From assembly GCA_900752845.1 (NCBI GenBank), contig CAADWU010000003.1, positions 1 through 30,555 of the forward strand: 30,555 bases of DNA, read 5' to 3'. The notes below the pieces were generated by a model that searched no databases, was not told where the DNA came from, and worked only from the letters and a program-made list of their open reading frames with translations. This document shows positions 15,976 to 23,937 of the stretch, piece after piece. The DNA is from Candidatus Gastranaerophilales bacterium. GTDB lineage: Bacteria; Cyanobacteriota; Vampirovibrionia; Gastranaerophilales; Gastranaerophilaceae. A program made the position numbers and the translations under genes. Position 1 is the first letter of the stretch. Each line of letters begins with the position of its first letter.

Positions 15976-16009
15976 AACAGGAAGTTTAAAATTCATTTCC
16001 CCTCCTGTT
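15976..16009 (+). terminator. Weak hairpin after the adaptor gene
   Basis: AACAGGA / TCCTGTT arms separated by 20 nt, in a 150-bp gap before terS that also holds TATTATACAAT (about 16043), a possible -10 for terS. Confidence 0.4.
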
Positions 16010-16096
16010 AAGATTTACACTAGCCGAAATATAAATAGCATGTCTATTATACAATTTTTTTCACCAAAAGACAAATTATGCTAAGAAATGTAAAGT

Positions 16097-16531
16097 ATGA
16101 AAAAATTAACAAACCAACAAAAGAAATTCGTAAAAGAATATATAAAAACCCTTAACGGAGAACAGGCTGCAAAAAATGCAGGCTACAAGTCAAAGGATTT
16201 GAAAGAAATCGCAAACAACTTGTTGTCACAGGATGCAGTTATAAAAGAAATTAATTCTCAGCTGCGTACACAGATTTTGTCATTAAGGGTGAATAAAGGA
16301 TATGTAATCCAAAAACTGCTTCAAATAGCAGAATTTTCGCTTGAAGAAGAAGATATTTTAGACAAAGACGGAGGCTATACGGGAAAAAAGAAACTTCGTG
16401 ATACTTCCGCAGGTTTGAAAGCTTTGGAAAGCCTCTGTAAATATCTAGGATTTAATACAAATACTGAAGATAAAGAGTATAAAGAAGCGAAAATTATCAC
16501 TATTGCAAATTTGGACGATAACAAAATATAA
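16097..16531 (+). CDS. terS: Terminase small subunit (Terminase_2 type)
   Basis: 144 aa. The opening KKLTNQQKKFVKEYIKTLNGEQAAKNAGYKSK is the HTH of the Terminase_2 (PF03592) family, which recognises the packaging start on phage DNA. The next part (NNLLSQDAVIKEINSQL, then GYVIQKLLQIAEFS) is the central oligomerisation region; the acidic C-terminus would contact TerL. It lies 4 kb from terL, whereas the two are normally adjacent. The start has only AAGAAA upstream. Confidence 0.9.
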   Translation: MKKLTNQQKKFVKEYIKTLNGEQAAKNAGYKSKDLKEIANNLLSQDAVIKEINSQLRTQILSLRVNKGYVIQKLLQIAEFSLEEEDILDKDGGYTGKKKLRDTSAGLKALESLCKYLGFNTNTEDKEYKEAKIITIANLDDNKI

Positions 16532-16543
16532 GGAAATAAAATT

Positions 16544-16897
16544 ATGAAAAATAAAGATAATATAGAAGAAATGCTTCTAAATAATGCTTCTTTGGAAGAA
16601 TTGATAAAAATGAAGATTGAAAAAGAATTTATGTCTGAACTTAAAAAATCAAAAGAAAAACCGGTAAGAAAGGTTTATAAGGATATTTCGGAAGTTCCGC
16701 AAGACATTATTTTTTCACAGAAAGCTGTTTACAGATACTATAACAGGAATTCAAAATGTGAAACGTTTATCAACGGCGTTCAGGCAGAAGCATTAATCGG
16801 TATTCAAAACAATATCAGAGAAAAAATGCTAAAAGGAGAACTGAGTGCTTTTACAACAGAAGACGCATATGTGAAATTTGAGAAAGCAGCAGTATGA
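16544..16897 (+). CDS. Unrecognised phage-cluster protein (117 aa)
   Basis: Charged and largely helical at 1-50 (NIEEMLLNNASLEELIKMKIEKEFM), then a short conserved-looking VYRYYNRNSKCETFINGVQAEALIG segment. No membrane segment or known motif. AAGGAAATAAA precedes the ATG, 12 nt after terS. The stop overlaps the GNAT start as ATGA. It may be a packaging accessory, judged only from its place between terS and portal. Confidence 0.65.
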   Translation: MKNKDNIEEMLLNNASLEELIKMKIEKEFMSELKKSKEKPVRKVYKDISEVPQDIIFSQKAVYRYYNRNSKCETFINGVQAEALIGIQNNIREKMLKGELSAFTTEDAYVKFEKAAV

Positions 16898-17403
16898 TAA
16901 GGTTTTTACAGCCGTTTGAAAAAGAGGAATATTTTGAGCAGGCTTTATTTTTGTATCTAAGGTATTCAAGATTTTTAGATGATGATTATGCACAACAAGG
17001 AATGCCTGTTTATGAATATTTTCGTCAGTTAATAAGCAGTTTATCACCGTTTTTCTGGGTAATAACAGAAGGTGATGAGGTCAGCGGGTTTGTTTATCTT
17101 GATAATCTGATAGGTGATAAGGAAAGGCTGCACAGTGCAGAATTGACCACCTGTTTTAAAAAGAAATACTGGGGAGATTATACCAAAAGATGTGCAAAAC
17201 TCTTTTTGAACTTTTGTTTTGAACGGTTTGGATTTTATAAAATTAAAGCTCTTGTATATCCTCAAAATTCTCGGGTTATAAAACTTCTAAAACACACGGG
17301 GTTTGAGAAAGAAGCATTATTGAAAAACGAAACTTTAAGGAATAATTCTTTGCAGGATATAGAAGTTTATTCGGTTTTTAATACCAGAAAGGCAGAAAAA
17401 TGA
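16894..17403 (+). CDS. GNAT-family N-acetyltransferase
   Basis: 169 aa, GNAT fold: WVITEGDEVSGFVYLDNL (strands 2-4), ELTTCFKKKYWGDYTKRCAKLFLNFCFE (acetyl-CoA loop and helix 3), and KIKALVYPQNSRVIKLLKHTGFEKEALL (strand 5, helix 4), the usual RimI/RimJ-like end. Substrate unknown. GNAT genes beside the portal or terminase are found in many short-tailed phages, where they may modify host or virion proteins. It overlaps both neighbours by 4 nt (ATGA), so it is tied to portal synthesis. Confidence 0.85.
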   Translation: MIRFLQPFEKEEYFEQALFLYLRYSRFLDDDYAQQGMPVYEYFRQLISSLSPFFWVITEGDEVSGFVYLDNLIGDKERLHSAELTTCFKKKYWGDYTKRCAKLFLNFCFERFGFYKIKALVYPQNSRVIKLLKHTGFEKEALLKNETLRNNSLQDIEVYSVFNTRKAEK

Positions 17404-19052
17404 AAATAGAAACAGAAGATTTAACCAAAAAGCTCTCTGAAAACGAGGAGCTTTTTTTAGTAAGCAAAATCACCGAGAAATTCGACAGGTATGAAGAATT
17501 AAGAAATTCACAGTTGACAGATATAAAGCTTGTGCGTGATGCAATTTACAATTCCGATATCCCGAAACTTAACGGATGGGACAGCAAAATTGAATTGCCT
17601 GATATTTATGAACTTGCTCAAACATTAAAATCTCATATCAGTGAAAACTTATACTCTCATCCTGATGCAATGTTTGATGTTTCGGGTACAACCCCTCAAA
17701 CACAAGCTTTTGCTAACCGCCAGAAAGCTATGCTTGTTAATACTTTTGAACAAATGAGTATTGAAAACGAGATTGAAAAAATTATTGACGGCATTGTTGA
17801 AACAGGTGAAAGTACTTTATTTATCGGCTGGGAAACAAAAATCAAATCCGTAAGGAGAGCTCAAACTCTTGAAGAACAAATTCAAAATCCTGAAAAACGA
17901 GGATTTGTTATAGAAGACAGAGTTATTTATGACAATGCCCGTGTAAAACATATTAAATCGGAAGATTTTGTATTCGACAAATATAACAAGGATAACTGGG
18001 ATGCCTGTGCAAAGATTTACAGAACTTATGCAACGGTTGATGAATTATTTTCCGATAAATCAAATAACCTTTTAACAAATGAAAAACTGGAAATTTTGAA
18101 AGGAGTGGTGGCAAAAAATAAAAACCGTTCGGATGAAGATATTGCCGTTGACGGTAAAAAATTGGAAATATTGGAATTCTGGGGAGACATTGAGCTTGTA
18201 GACGGAAATATATTAAAGAACTGGCTGATTGTTGTAGCCGGCAGACGTGAGATTATAAGATTTGAATCAAACCCGTTTGTTACAAATCCTTTCATCCACG
18301 CAAATATTATAGAATCTCCTAAGACAGGCAGAGGAATTTCTCCTTTACGTGTAGCTTTAATTCTTAACAACATTGCTTCAACTATTTTAAATAAACAGGT
18401 TGATGCGCTGGCATTGATGATGAACCCTCCTTATTTAGCTCCGAAAGGTTGTTTTAAAGGACAGCAGGATGTAAAACCGGGTAAAATTATTGAATACGAT
18501 GCTGCATTAATGCCAACTGCTCCAATGCCTTTATCATTTGATAAAGCTATGGTAGGCTGGGATTTTCTGAACTATTTCAAATCAACAATTGAAAGTGCAA
18601 CGGGAATATTCAAAAATATGGCAGGAAATCTTCAAACAGCACAGCGTACCGCTACAGAATTAAATTATTCAGTCAGCGGTCAGGAAGCTCGTTTGAATAT
18701 GATTTTGGATTCTGTGAACCGTAAAATTATAGTTCCTATGGTGGAAAAAACAGCGGAAATTATATCAAACTTCAAACTGGGCAGGGAATTAATCGGAGTT
18801 AACGACAGAGGAAAAACCAGTTTTCTTGAAATTGATGATGAAGTTAGAAATGCGAATTATATTTACCGTTACGGTGACAGAAAAGCAACTTTTGAACGAA
18901 AATCAAAATTAAAAGAGCTTTTTGAAGTTGTCAGCTCATTTGCTCAAGTCCCGGAAGTTGAGCAGAAAATTGACTGGCTTGAATGCTTTAAATTTGCGCT
19001 TGAACAGTATGGAATTGAAAACGCAAATAATTTCTTATTAAATGATGAATAA
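17400..19052 (+). CDS. Portal protein
   Basis: 550 aa, size and layout of podovirus portal proteins, the dodecameric ring through which DNA enters the head. Seen: helical N-terminus (KITEKFDRYEELRNSQL), the clip and wing region around IELPDIYELAQTLKSHISENLY, beta-rich middle (DRVIYDNARVKHIKSEDFVFD), and the long stem and crown helices (ISPLRVALILNNIASTILNK, QRTATELNYSVSGQEARLN). ATGA overlap with GNAT. The stop codon lies inside a 13-bp hairpin. Confidence 0.88.
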   Translation: MKIETEDLTKKLSENEELFLVSKITEKFDRYEELRNSQLTDIKLVRDAIYNSDIPKLNGWDSKIELPDIYELAQTLKSHISENLYSHPDAMFDVSGTTPQTQAFANRQKAMLVNTFEQMSIENEIEKIIDGIVETGESTLFIGWETKIKSVRRAQTLEEQIQNPEKRGFVIEDRVIYDNARVKHIKSEDFVFDKYNKDNWDACAKIYRTYATVDELFSDKSNNLLTNEKLEILKGVVAKNKNRSDEDIAVDGKKLEILEFWGDIELVDGNILKNWLIVVAGRREIIRFESNPFVTNPFIHANIIESPKTGRGISPLRVALILNNIASTILNKQVDALALMMNPPYLAPKGCFKGQQDVKPGKIIEYDAALMPTAPMPLSFDKAMVGWDFLNYFKSTIESATGIFKNMAGNLQTAQRTATELNYSVSGQEARLNMILDSVNRKIIVPMVEKTAEIISNFKLGRELIGVNDRGKTSFLEIDDEVRNANYIYRYGDRKATFERKSKLKELFEVVSSFAQVPEVEQKIDWLECFKFALEQYGIENANNFLLNDE

Positions 19053-19075
19053 GGCACTTTAATGCCTTATTCATC
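19044..19075 (+). terminator. Perfect hairpin over the portal stop codon
   Basis: GATGAATAAGGCA / TGCCTTATTCATC, 13 perfect base pairs and a CTTTAA loop. There is no T-run. It separates the structural block from the cargo genes. Confidence 0.6.
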
Positions 19076-19138
19076 GTAAGATTCACAATACCATAAAGAC
19101 TTATATACATTTAGCTTGGTTTTTAGTAAAGTAATAAT

Positions 19139-19600
19139 ATGAAAAGATTTATTATTTTAATTTTAGTAATGTTATTGCTTCCTTTCAAGGGTATTGCAGA
19201 GGAAATTCCGCCACGTGGTACATTAATGACTAAAGAAACCAACCCGATATACTGGAGTTATTTTGAAGATTATGCAGCATTATTAAAAAAAGCATTTGAG
19301 GCAAAAAAAATTCGTCATCGTCGTGGCTGGGGTGCAGCCTACGACTTTATAATAACCCGTAATGGTGAAATAAAAAATATAGAAGGTTCAGTATTCCAAA
19401 ATGATTACTATGATGAAGCTGTGAAAGAGATTATATTATCAGTCGAACCAAAACCTTTTTATAAAGGAATGGATGCAGAAGATTTATTATTTACAGTTTA
19501 TTTAGGCTACCAACGCTATGAAGAAGTTGATATACATGCAGGTTCTTCATTTCAATATAACAGAGATATTTTTGGAATAGATATAGATTTAAACAAATAA
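19139..19600 (+). CDS. Secreted TonB-C-like protein (cargo gene)
   Basis: 153 aa. Signal peptide at 1-20 (KRFIILILVMLLLPFKGIA, cleaved before EE). The mature part has the TonB C-terminal-like pattern: AAYDFIITRNGEIKNIEGSVF, then DYYDEAVKEIILSVEPKPF and a closing LLFTVYLGYQ strand. There is no membrane anchor or Pro-rich spacer, so it is not a working TonB. It sits between two hairpins inside the phage cluster, next to the lipase-like gene, so it may be a moron or an immunity-type partner; that is inference. The start has no clear ribosome binding site. Confidence 0.72.
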   Translation: MKRFIILILVMLLLPFKGIAEEIPPRGTLMTKETNPIYWSYFEDYAALLKKAFEAKKIRHRRGWGAAYDFIITRNGEIKNIEGSVFQNDYYDEAVKEIILSVEPKPFYKGMDAEDLLFTVYLGYQRYEEVDIHAGSSFQYNRDIFGIDIDLNK

Positions 19601-19628
19601 TTAAGAATAGTTAGGAAGTATATTTAAC

Positions 19629-19656
19629 AAACCGCTTTTGAAAAAGCGGTTTTATT
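19629..19656 (+). terminator. Rho-independent terminator of the TonB-C-like gene
   Basis: AAACCGCTTT / AAAGCGGTTT stem with a short loop, then TTATTTT. Confidence 0.85.
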
Positions 19657-19681
19657 TTGATGTGAAGAAAGGAAGTACAAC

Positions 19682-20518
19682 ATGAAAAGAAGAACTATGG
19701 CTAACGATTACAAAATTTTATGCTCTGAAGCAAATAAGATGTTAAAAATGAAAAACGGTTCAATAACATCAAATGGCTGGACAAAGATTGATGGAGAATA
19801 TGACAAACGTACAAATTTTAAAGGTGTTCTTTATGAAAAAGACGGTGAATATGCGCTGTGTTTTGTAGGAACTGATAAATGGAATTATAAAGACCATGCC
19901 GCAAACCTGCAAATGGCTGCAACCGGTGATAGCAAACAAATACGTCAGGCTAAAAATTTTACCGAAAAAATGCGACGAGAACACGATTTAAATACTGATA
20001 ATACTGCATCAATCGGTCATTCCGAGGGTGGTAACGAAGCTACAGTTGTTGGAATACAAAACGGCTTGAAAACTGTAACTTTTAATGCATACGGTGTCGG
20101 TAAAAAATATATTAATCCCAATAAAAATTATAATGATTTAGTTACAAATTACAGAGATGCTCATGATCCTGTTTCTAAACTTAGAGAAAATGTTGGCGAA
20201 ACTTATATTACACCTAGTACACAAAATCAATTTATGTTTAAAACTCCTTTCGGCTCAATACAATCTCATGGTATTGATAACATGGGCGATTGTGATAATG
20301 CCGTACCGGTAAATTATTACAAACAAAATCATCCTGTGTTTATTGATAAAATTTCAAATGTAAATATTACAAGAGAAGATATAGGTGTTATGGATTCTGA
20401 CTTGTTTAAAGTTTATGAGAAAGAAATTGATAATCGTATGGCAAACAATAATATAGGGAATTCTTCAAAAGACAAATGGGTTACGATTAACGGTAACCAT
20501 AATTTAATTAAAGATTAG
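19682..20518 (+). CDS. Lipase-like alpha/beta hydrolase (cargo gene)
   Basis: 278 aa. The nucleophile elbow is G-H-S114-E-G-G; D162 in AHDPVSKL and H196 in QSHGID complete a plausible Ser-Asp-His triad in the order and spacing of class 3 lipase/DUF2974-like hydrolases. YALCFVGTDKWNYKDHAANL is the strand and oxyanion region before it. There is no signal peptide, so it would act in the cytoplasm or be carried by particles. AGAAAGGAAG precedes the ATG (an in-frame ATG at 19697 is an alternative). Such a gene between portal and terL is unusual; it could be an antibacterial phospholipase, a superinfection or lysis factor, or an effector. Confidence 0.78.
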   Translation: MKRRTMANDYKILCSEANKMLKMKNGSITSNGWTKIDGEYDKRTNFKGVLYEKDGEYALCFVGTDKWNYKDHAANLQMAATGDSKQIRQAKNFTEKMRREHDLNTDNTASIGHSEGGNEATVVGIQNGLKTVTFNAYGVGKKYINPNKNYNDLVTNYRDAHDPVSKLRENVGETYITPSTQNQFMFKTPFGSIQSHGIDNMGDCDNAVPVNYYKQNHPVFIDKISNVNITREDIGVMDSDLFKVYEKEIDNRMANNNIGNSSKDKWVTINGNHNLIKD

Positions 20519-20538
20519 TATTTCAGGTCGGGGAGGTT

Positions 20539-21828
20539 ATGTTATATAAATTATTAAAAGCTCAGAGGGAATTTTTGGAAATCCCTCATGACTACACTTT
20601 GGATGTTGCGGTTTATCAGGGCGGTTACGGTTCGGGGAAAACTTTTTCAGGTTCTTTGCTCGGAATTTTGCTTGCTTTAAAATTTCCCGGTATTAGAGGT
20701 CTTGTGGGAGCACAGACTTATACTCTTGTCAGAGATACAACTTTGCAGACTTATTTTGAACATCTTGATAATTTTGGCTTTATTGACGGGAAAGATTACG
20801 AATGGTCATCGTCTTTGCAAAAATTATCTTTTAAAAACGGTTCGGAAATTCTTTTCAGACATTTTGATGAACCAAACAAACTTAAATCCTTAAACCTTGG
20901 GTTTGTTGAAATCGAGGAAATGTCTGATATTCCTTATGATACATTTAAGATGCTGCTTGGTCGTATGCGCCAAAGGGTTAAGAAAGTATGGAAAGATTTT
21001 ACATATAGAATTTTCGGACATACAAACCCTGAAATGCAAAGAGGGTGGGTTTATAAAACTTTTGTGGAAAATCCTGCTCCTAACTACAGATTAATTACAG
21101 CACCTACAACACAAAATATTTATTTGCCTGAAGGTTTTTGTGATGAATTAAAAAAAATTTATGATGAACAATATTATAATATTTTTGTTCTTGCTCAAAA
21201 CGGTGAATACAACAACGGGCTGGTTGTTAAAGATTTTACGGACGAAAACGTGCGTGAAATTGCGTATCAGCCTGATATGGATTTACATATTTCGTGTGAT
21301 TTTAACGTTGATCCTATGTGCTGGGTGCTTGCTCATAAGACTGATGATAAAGTTTTTTACTTTGATGAAATTGCAATGGAAAATACAACCACTGCAAAAG
21401 CCTGCGATGAATTTTACAGGCGTTATCCTTGCCACAAAGGAAAAGTAATTGTAAACGGCGATGCATCGGGTGATAACAGAAGCTGTACAAGCGAGTATAC
21501 AAATTACGTAATAATTAAGAAAAAACTTTTGCAATACGGATATGATGCAGAAATTCAGATAAAAGCTTTTAATCCGCCTATTAAAAACAGGGTTATGGCA
21601 TTTAATGCGAAAGTTCGTTCGGCAGACGGTGAAGTTTGTCTGTTTGTAGACAAAAAATGCGAAAAGCTTTTATACAACATTTATAATTTAAAATACAAAG
21701 AGGGTTCATCAAGGATTGATGTACCAACATATCAGCAGATAAAGCAATCGAAAGAATTAAAATTTCTTTCTCACCCTATGGATGCTGCATCATATCTTGT
21801 TGATTTTTATTGGCCGATTACACTATAA
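20539..21828 (+). CDS. terL: Terminase large subunit
   Basis: 429 aa packaging motor and nuclease. ATPase: Walker A GGYGSGKT (28-35), Walker B with catalytic Glu in LGFVEIEEMSD, and the coupling motif near IFGHTNPE. RNase H-like nuclease: Asp in ISCDFNVDP, Asp in VNGDASGDN, and Asp in HPMDAASYLVD. All key residues are present, so the protein should be active. GGGGAGG lies only 2 nt before the ATG, an unusually short spacing. It follows the lipase-like gene by 20 nt. Confidence 0.93.
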   Translation: MLYKLLKAQREFLEIPHDYTLDVAVYQGGYGSGKTFSGSLLGILLALKFPGIRGLVGAQTYTLVRDTTLQTYFEHLDNFGFIDGKDYEWSSSLQKLSFKNGSEILFRHFDEPNKLKSLNLGFVEIEEMSDIPYDTFKMLLGRMRQRVKKVWKDFTYRIFGHTNPEMQRGWVYKTFVENPAPNYRLITAPTTQNIYLPEGFCDELKKIYDEQYYNIFVLAQNGEYNNGLVVKDFTDENVREIAYQPDMDLHISCDFNVDPMCWVLAHKTDDKVFYFDEIAMENTTTAKACDEFYRRYPCHKGKVIVNGDASGDNRSCTSEYTNYVIIKKKLLQYGYDAEIQIKAFNPPIKNRVMAFNAKVRSADGEVCLFVDKKCEKLLYNIYNLKYKEGSSRIDVPTYQQIKQSKELKFLSHPMDAASYLVDFYWPITL

Positions 21829-21840
21829 AGAAGGGATATT

Positions 21841-22071
21841 ATGGAAGATTTTATACAATATTCTCCTATATTGATTGTTATTTTTATGTTTTTTATCCAG
21901 CATAAGATTTTTGTAACCCCTGAACAGCTGGAAAAGAAGCATAGAGAGATTATAGAAGAAATAGAAGAAAAATTTGTAACAATAAACAGTTTTAAAGATT
22001 TGAAAGACCAATTCAGTGAAGTCAAAGAAAAAATTGATAAAATGTATGATTTGTTAATAGACTTAAAATGA
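21841..22071 (+). CDS. Small membrane plus coiled-coil protein, holin/XhlA-like
   Basis: 76 aa: one N-terminal membrane helix (about 8-23, SPILIVIFMFFIQ) followed by a charged coiled coil to the end. This is the shape of XhlA-like and other one-helix lysis accessory proteins in phages, although those often have the helix at the C-terminus. AAGGGATATT precedes the ATG, 12 nt after terL. With the amidase at the other end of the cluster it would complete a lysis pair. Confidence 0.65.
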   Translation: MEDFIQYSPILIVIFMFFIQHKIFVTPEQLEKKHREIIEEIEEKFVTINSFKDLKDQFSEVKEKIDKMYDLLIDLK

Positions 22072-22198
22072 TGTTAACAAATGTTACATAAGTCTGATGT
22101 TTTTTAAAGTTTTACTTAAAAAATGTCGTTATTACGAATAATAGACATGTTGTTACTAAGATAAATTAAACGTAAATCAACAGAAAGGGTAAAAAAAA

Positions 22199-23836
22199 AT
22201 GGGATTGGCAGCTTCACAAGCAAGATTTTTAGCCATAACATCCAGAAAGATGAATTGCGAATTTCAATCAATGCAAATTGCGCAAGAAAAGCTTTCTGTT
22301 ACCCGTGATTTGCAAAAAGCATCTCAAGAGTATCAAAACTCATTGTCTGCAACAAAACTTGTTTGGGATACAGAGGATAATACCGTTTATGACTTATCTT
22401 ACGATGTAATGATGACGCCGTCTATGGCTAACGATTATAATCCTTATCTTGTTACTGATACTAAAGGTAAGATTGTTCTTTCAACAAGTATGTTTCAAGC
22501 TGCTGTTGATGCAGGTGTTATTGATGCAAAAACAGGAGATCCGAAAAAAGGTACAAAAACAATGGGGACTGACGGTTCAACTAATGACGGCTCACGTAAT
22601 GCGTTCTTGTATCAGCTTGGTGTAAAAAATCAGGTTACACCTGAAACAGTAACTGCTATTAAAAATTTAGGCAATAAAGGATATAATAATTCTGGTATCG
22701 GCGGAGAAGCATTGGATAAGACTGTAGCTAATGCGTTCAATACAAATTCATTCATTTCTTATATGAAAAAAGCTGAAGATGATGACGGCAACTCTATATA
22801 TGCGCTTAAAGTAGGTGATATACTTTCAAACAATGGCGGATACAGTTTTGGAACATCTAAAAATGAATTAAGTAATAATCAGGTATTGATTACAAAATCA
22901 GGTTCACCGATATCAGAAAGTGAAATGCAAAAGCTTACACTCGGTGAGTTGTTATCAGGTCAATATGAATTAACAGGTCGTATGGATGCTGAGGCAATGA
23001 GAAAACTTGCAGAAGCCTTCTTAAAATCTATGGGTACAACATTAGGCTGGCAAAATGGAAATATCGGCGGTTTAAATGTTGATGACGAGTCAAATGAAGC
23101 ATTGCTTCAGGCAATGGAATTTACGATGAAATGTTTAAACAAAGATTATGATACATCTTCAGGCGGAAAAATACTTTCTAACTCTGTTACAAATGCTGTA
23201 AATCAAGCAGCATCAACAAACAGTATAGTTGCAGGTTCAAATAATGTATCGTCTGTAAGTTTAACAAACATGTTGAAATCATTCCTTACAAACTTTGCTG
23301 TTGCAATTGAAGGGTTTGATTGCGGATATTACGTAACTGAAAACGACAAGAAAAAGTCAACTTATGTTACTGACGATATCGGCTATCAGTTCTTGATTAA
23401 AAACGATAATACATCAATTGATGAAAAAGATGTATTAATGGCTGATTTCTATAACCAGTTGTATAACAACTTATGTGTGAACGGAGCTTCTACAGATACT
23501 AATAAACAACAGCAGGTTACAGACAAGAGCTACCTGTCAAATGCTTTGAAAAACGGTCAATTGTTCATATCATCATTAAATAATGACGGATATTTCTATC
23601 AAGGTGCATATACATTGAACGGACACGTGGCGGAAGTTGCTGATGAAGATGCAATTGCACAGGCAGAAGCTGAATACAACGTAACTAAAAATAAGTTAAA
23701 CTATAAAGAACAAACTCTTGAGCTTGATATGAAAAACATTGATACTGAGTTGTCATCATTAACAACAGAGTACGATACCGTTAAAAACTTAATAAGTAAA
23801 AATGTTGAAAAGGTATTTACAATGTTCAGTACATAA
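22199..23836 (+). CDS. Large surface-type protein with flagellin-like helical ends
   Basis: 545 aa. It opens with a long amphipathic helix (MGLAASQARFLAITSRKMN, to about residue 55) and closes with a coiled coil (about 475-540: KNKLNYKEQTLELDMKNIDT... VKNLISKNVEKVF). The middle is Asn/Gly/Ser/Thr-rich and variable-looking. Paired helical ends around a variable core is the flagellin/hook-associated plan, and an export ATPase (FliI/SctN) lies in this window. I associate this MGLAASQARFL opening with multi-copy proteins of Melainabacteria; function unknown. No Sec signal peptide. AGAAAGGG lies 10 nt before the ATG. Confidence 0.75.
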   Translation: MGLAASQARFLAITSRKMNCEFQSMQIAQEKLSVTRDLQKASQEYQNSLSATKLVWDTEDNTVYDLSYDVMMTPSMANDYNPYLVTDTKGKIVLSTSMFQAAVDAGVIDAKTGDPKKGTKTMGTDGSTNDGSRNAFLYQLGVKNQVTPETVTAIKNLGNKGYNNSGIGGEALDKTVANAFNTNSFISYMKKAEDDDGNSIYALKVGDILSNNGGYSFGTSKNELSNNQVLITKSGSPISESEMQKLTLGELLSGQYELTGRMDAEAMRKLAEAFLKSMGTTLGWQNGNIGGLNVDDESNEALLQAMEFTMKCLNKDYDTSSGGKILSNSVTNAVNQAASTNSIVAGSNNVSSVSLTNMLKSFLTNFAVAIEGFDCGYYVTENDKKKSTYVTDDIGYQFLIKNDNTSIDEKDVLMADFYNQLYNNLCVNGASTDTNKQQQVTDKSYLSNALKNGQLFISSLNNDGYFYQGAYTLNGHVAEVADEDAIAQAEAEYNVTKNKLNYKEQTLELDMKNIDTELSSLTTEYDTVKNLISKNVEKVFTMFST

Positions 23837-23937
23837 TAAATAAGTTAAATTATAAATATTTCCTTAAGAAATAACAAAATTTCCTTGTCCATGTTAGTAT
23901 TATTATAAGAGTACCGGATGGAGAGGAAATTTTTATA

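Larger units (their letters stand above)
11165..22071 (+). mobile_element. Compact phage-structural gene cluster (domesticated prophage or GTA-like)
   Basis: Sixteen consecutive plus-strand genes encode capsid, packaging, neck and lysis functions of a short-tailed (P22/T7-like) particle plus three non-structural genes (LuxR-type HTH, GNAT, lipase-like). There is no integrase, repressor, replication gene, tape measure, tail fibre or att-like repeat, and host genes sit within 130 bp on the right. Gene order is close to the reverse of canonical. Codon use and base composition resemble the flanks by eye. The boundaries are where recognisable phage genes start and stop. Confidence 0.75.

Noticed and set aside
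21161..21534. ORFs in other frames within terL
   Set aside because: Shadows of a gene with all terminase motifs intact; no ribosome binding sites.
11165..22071. Complete active prophage
   Set aside because: No integrase, repressor, replication, tape-measure or fibre genes and no visible att repeats, with host genes close on the right.
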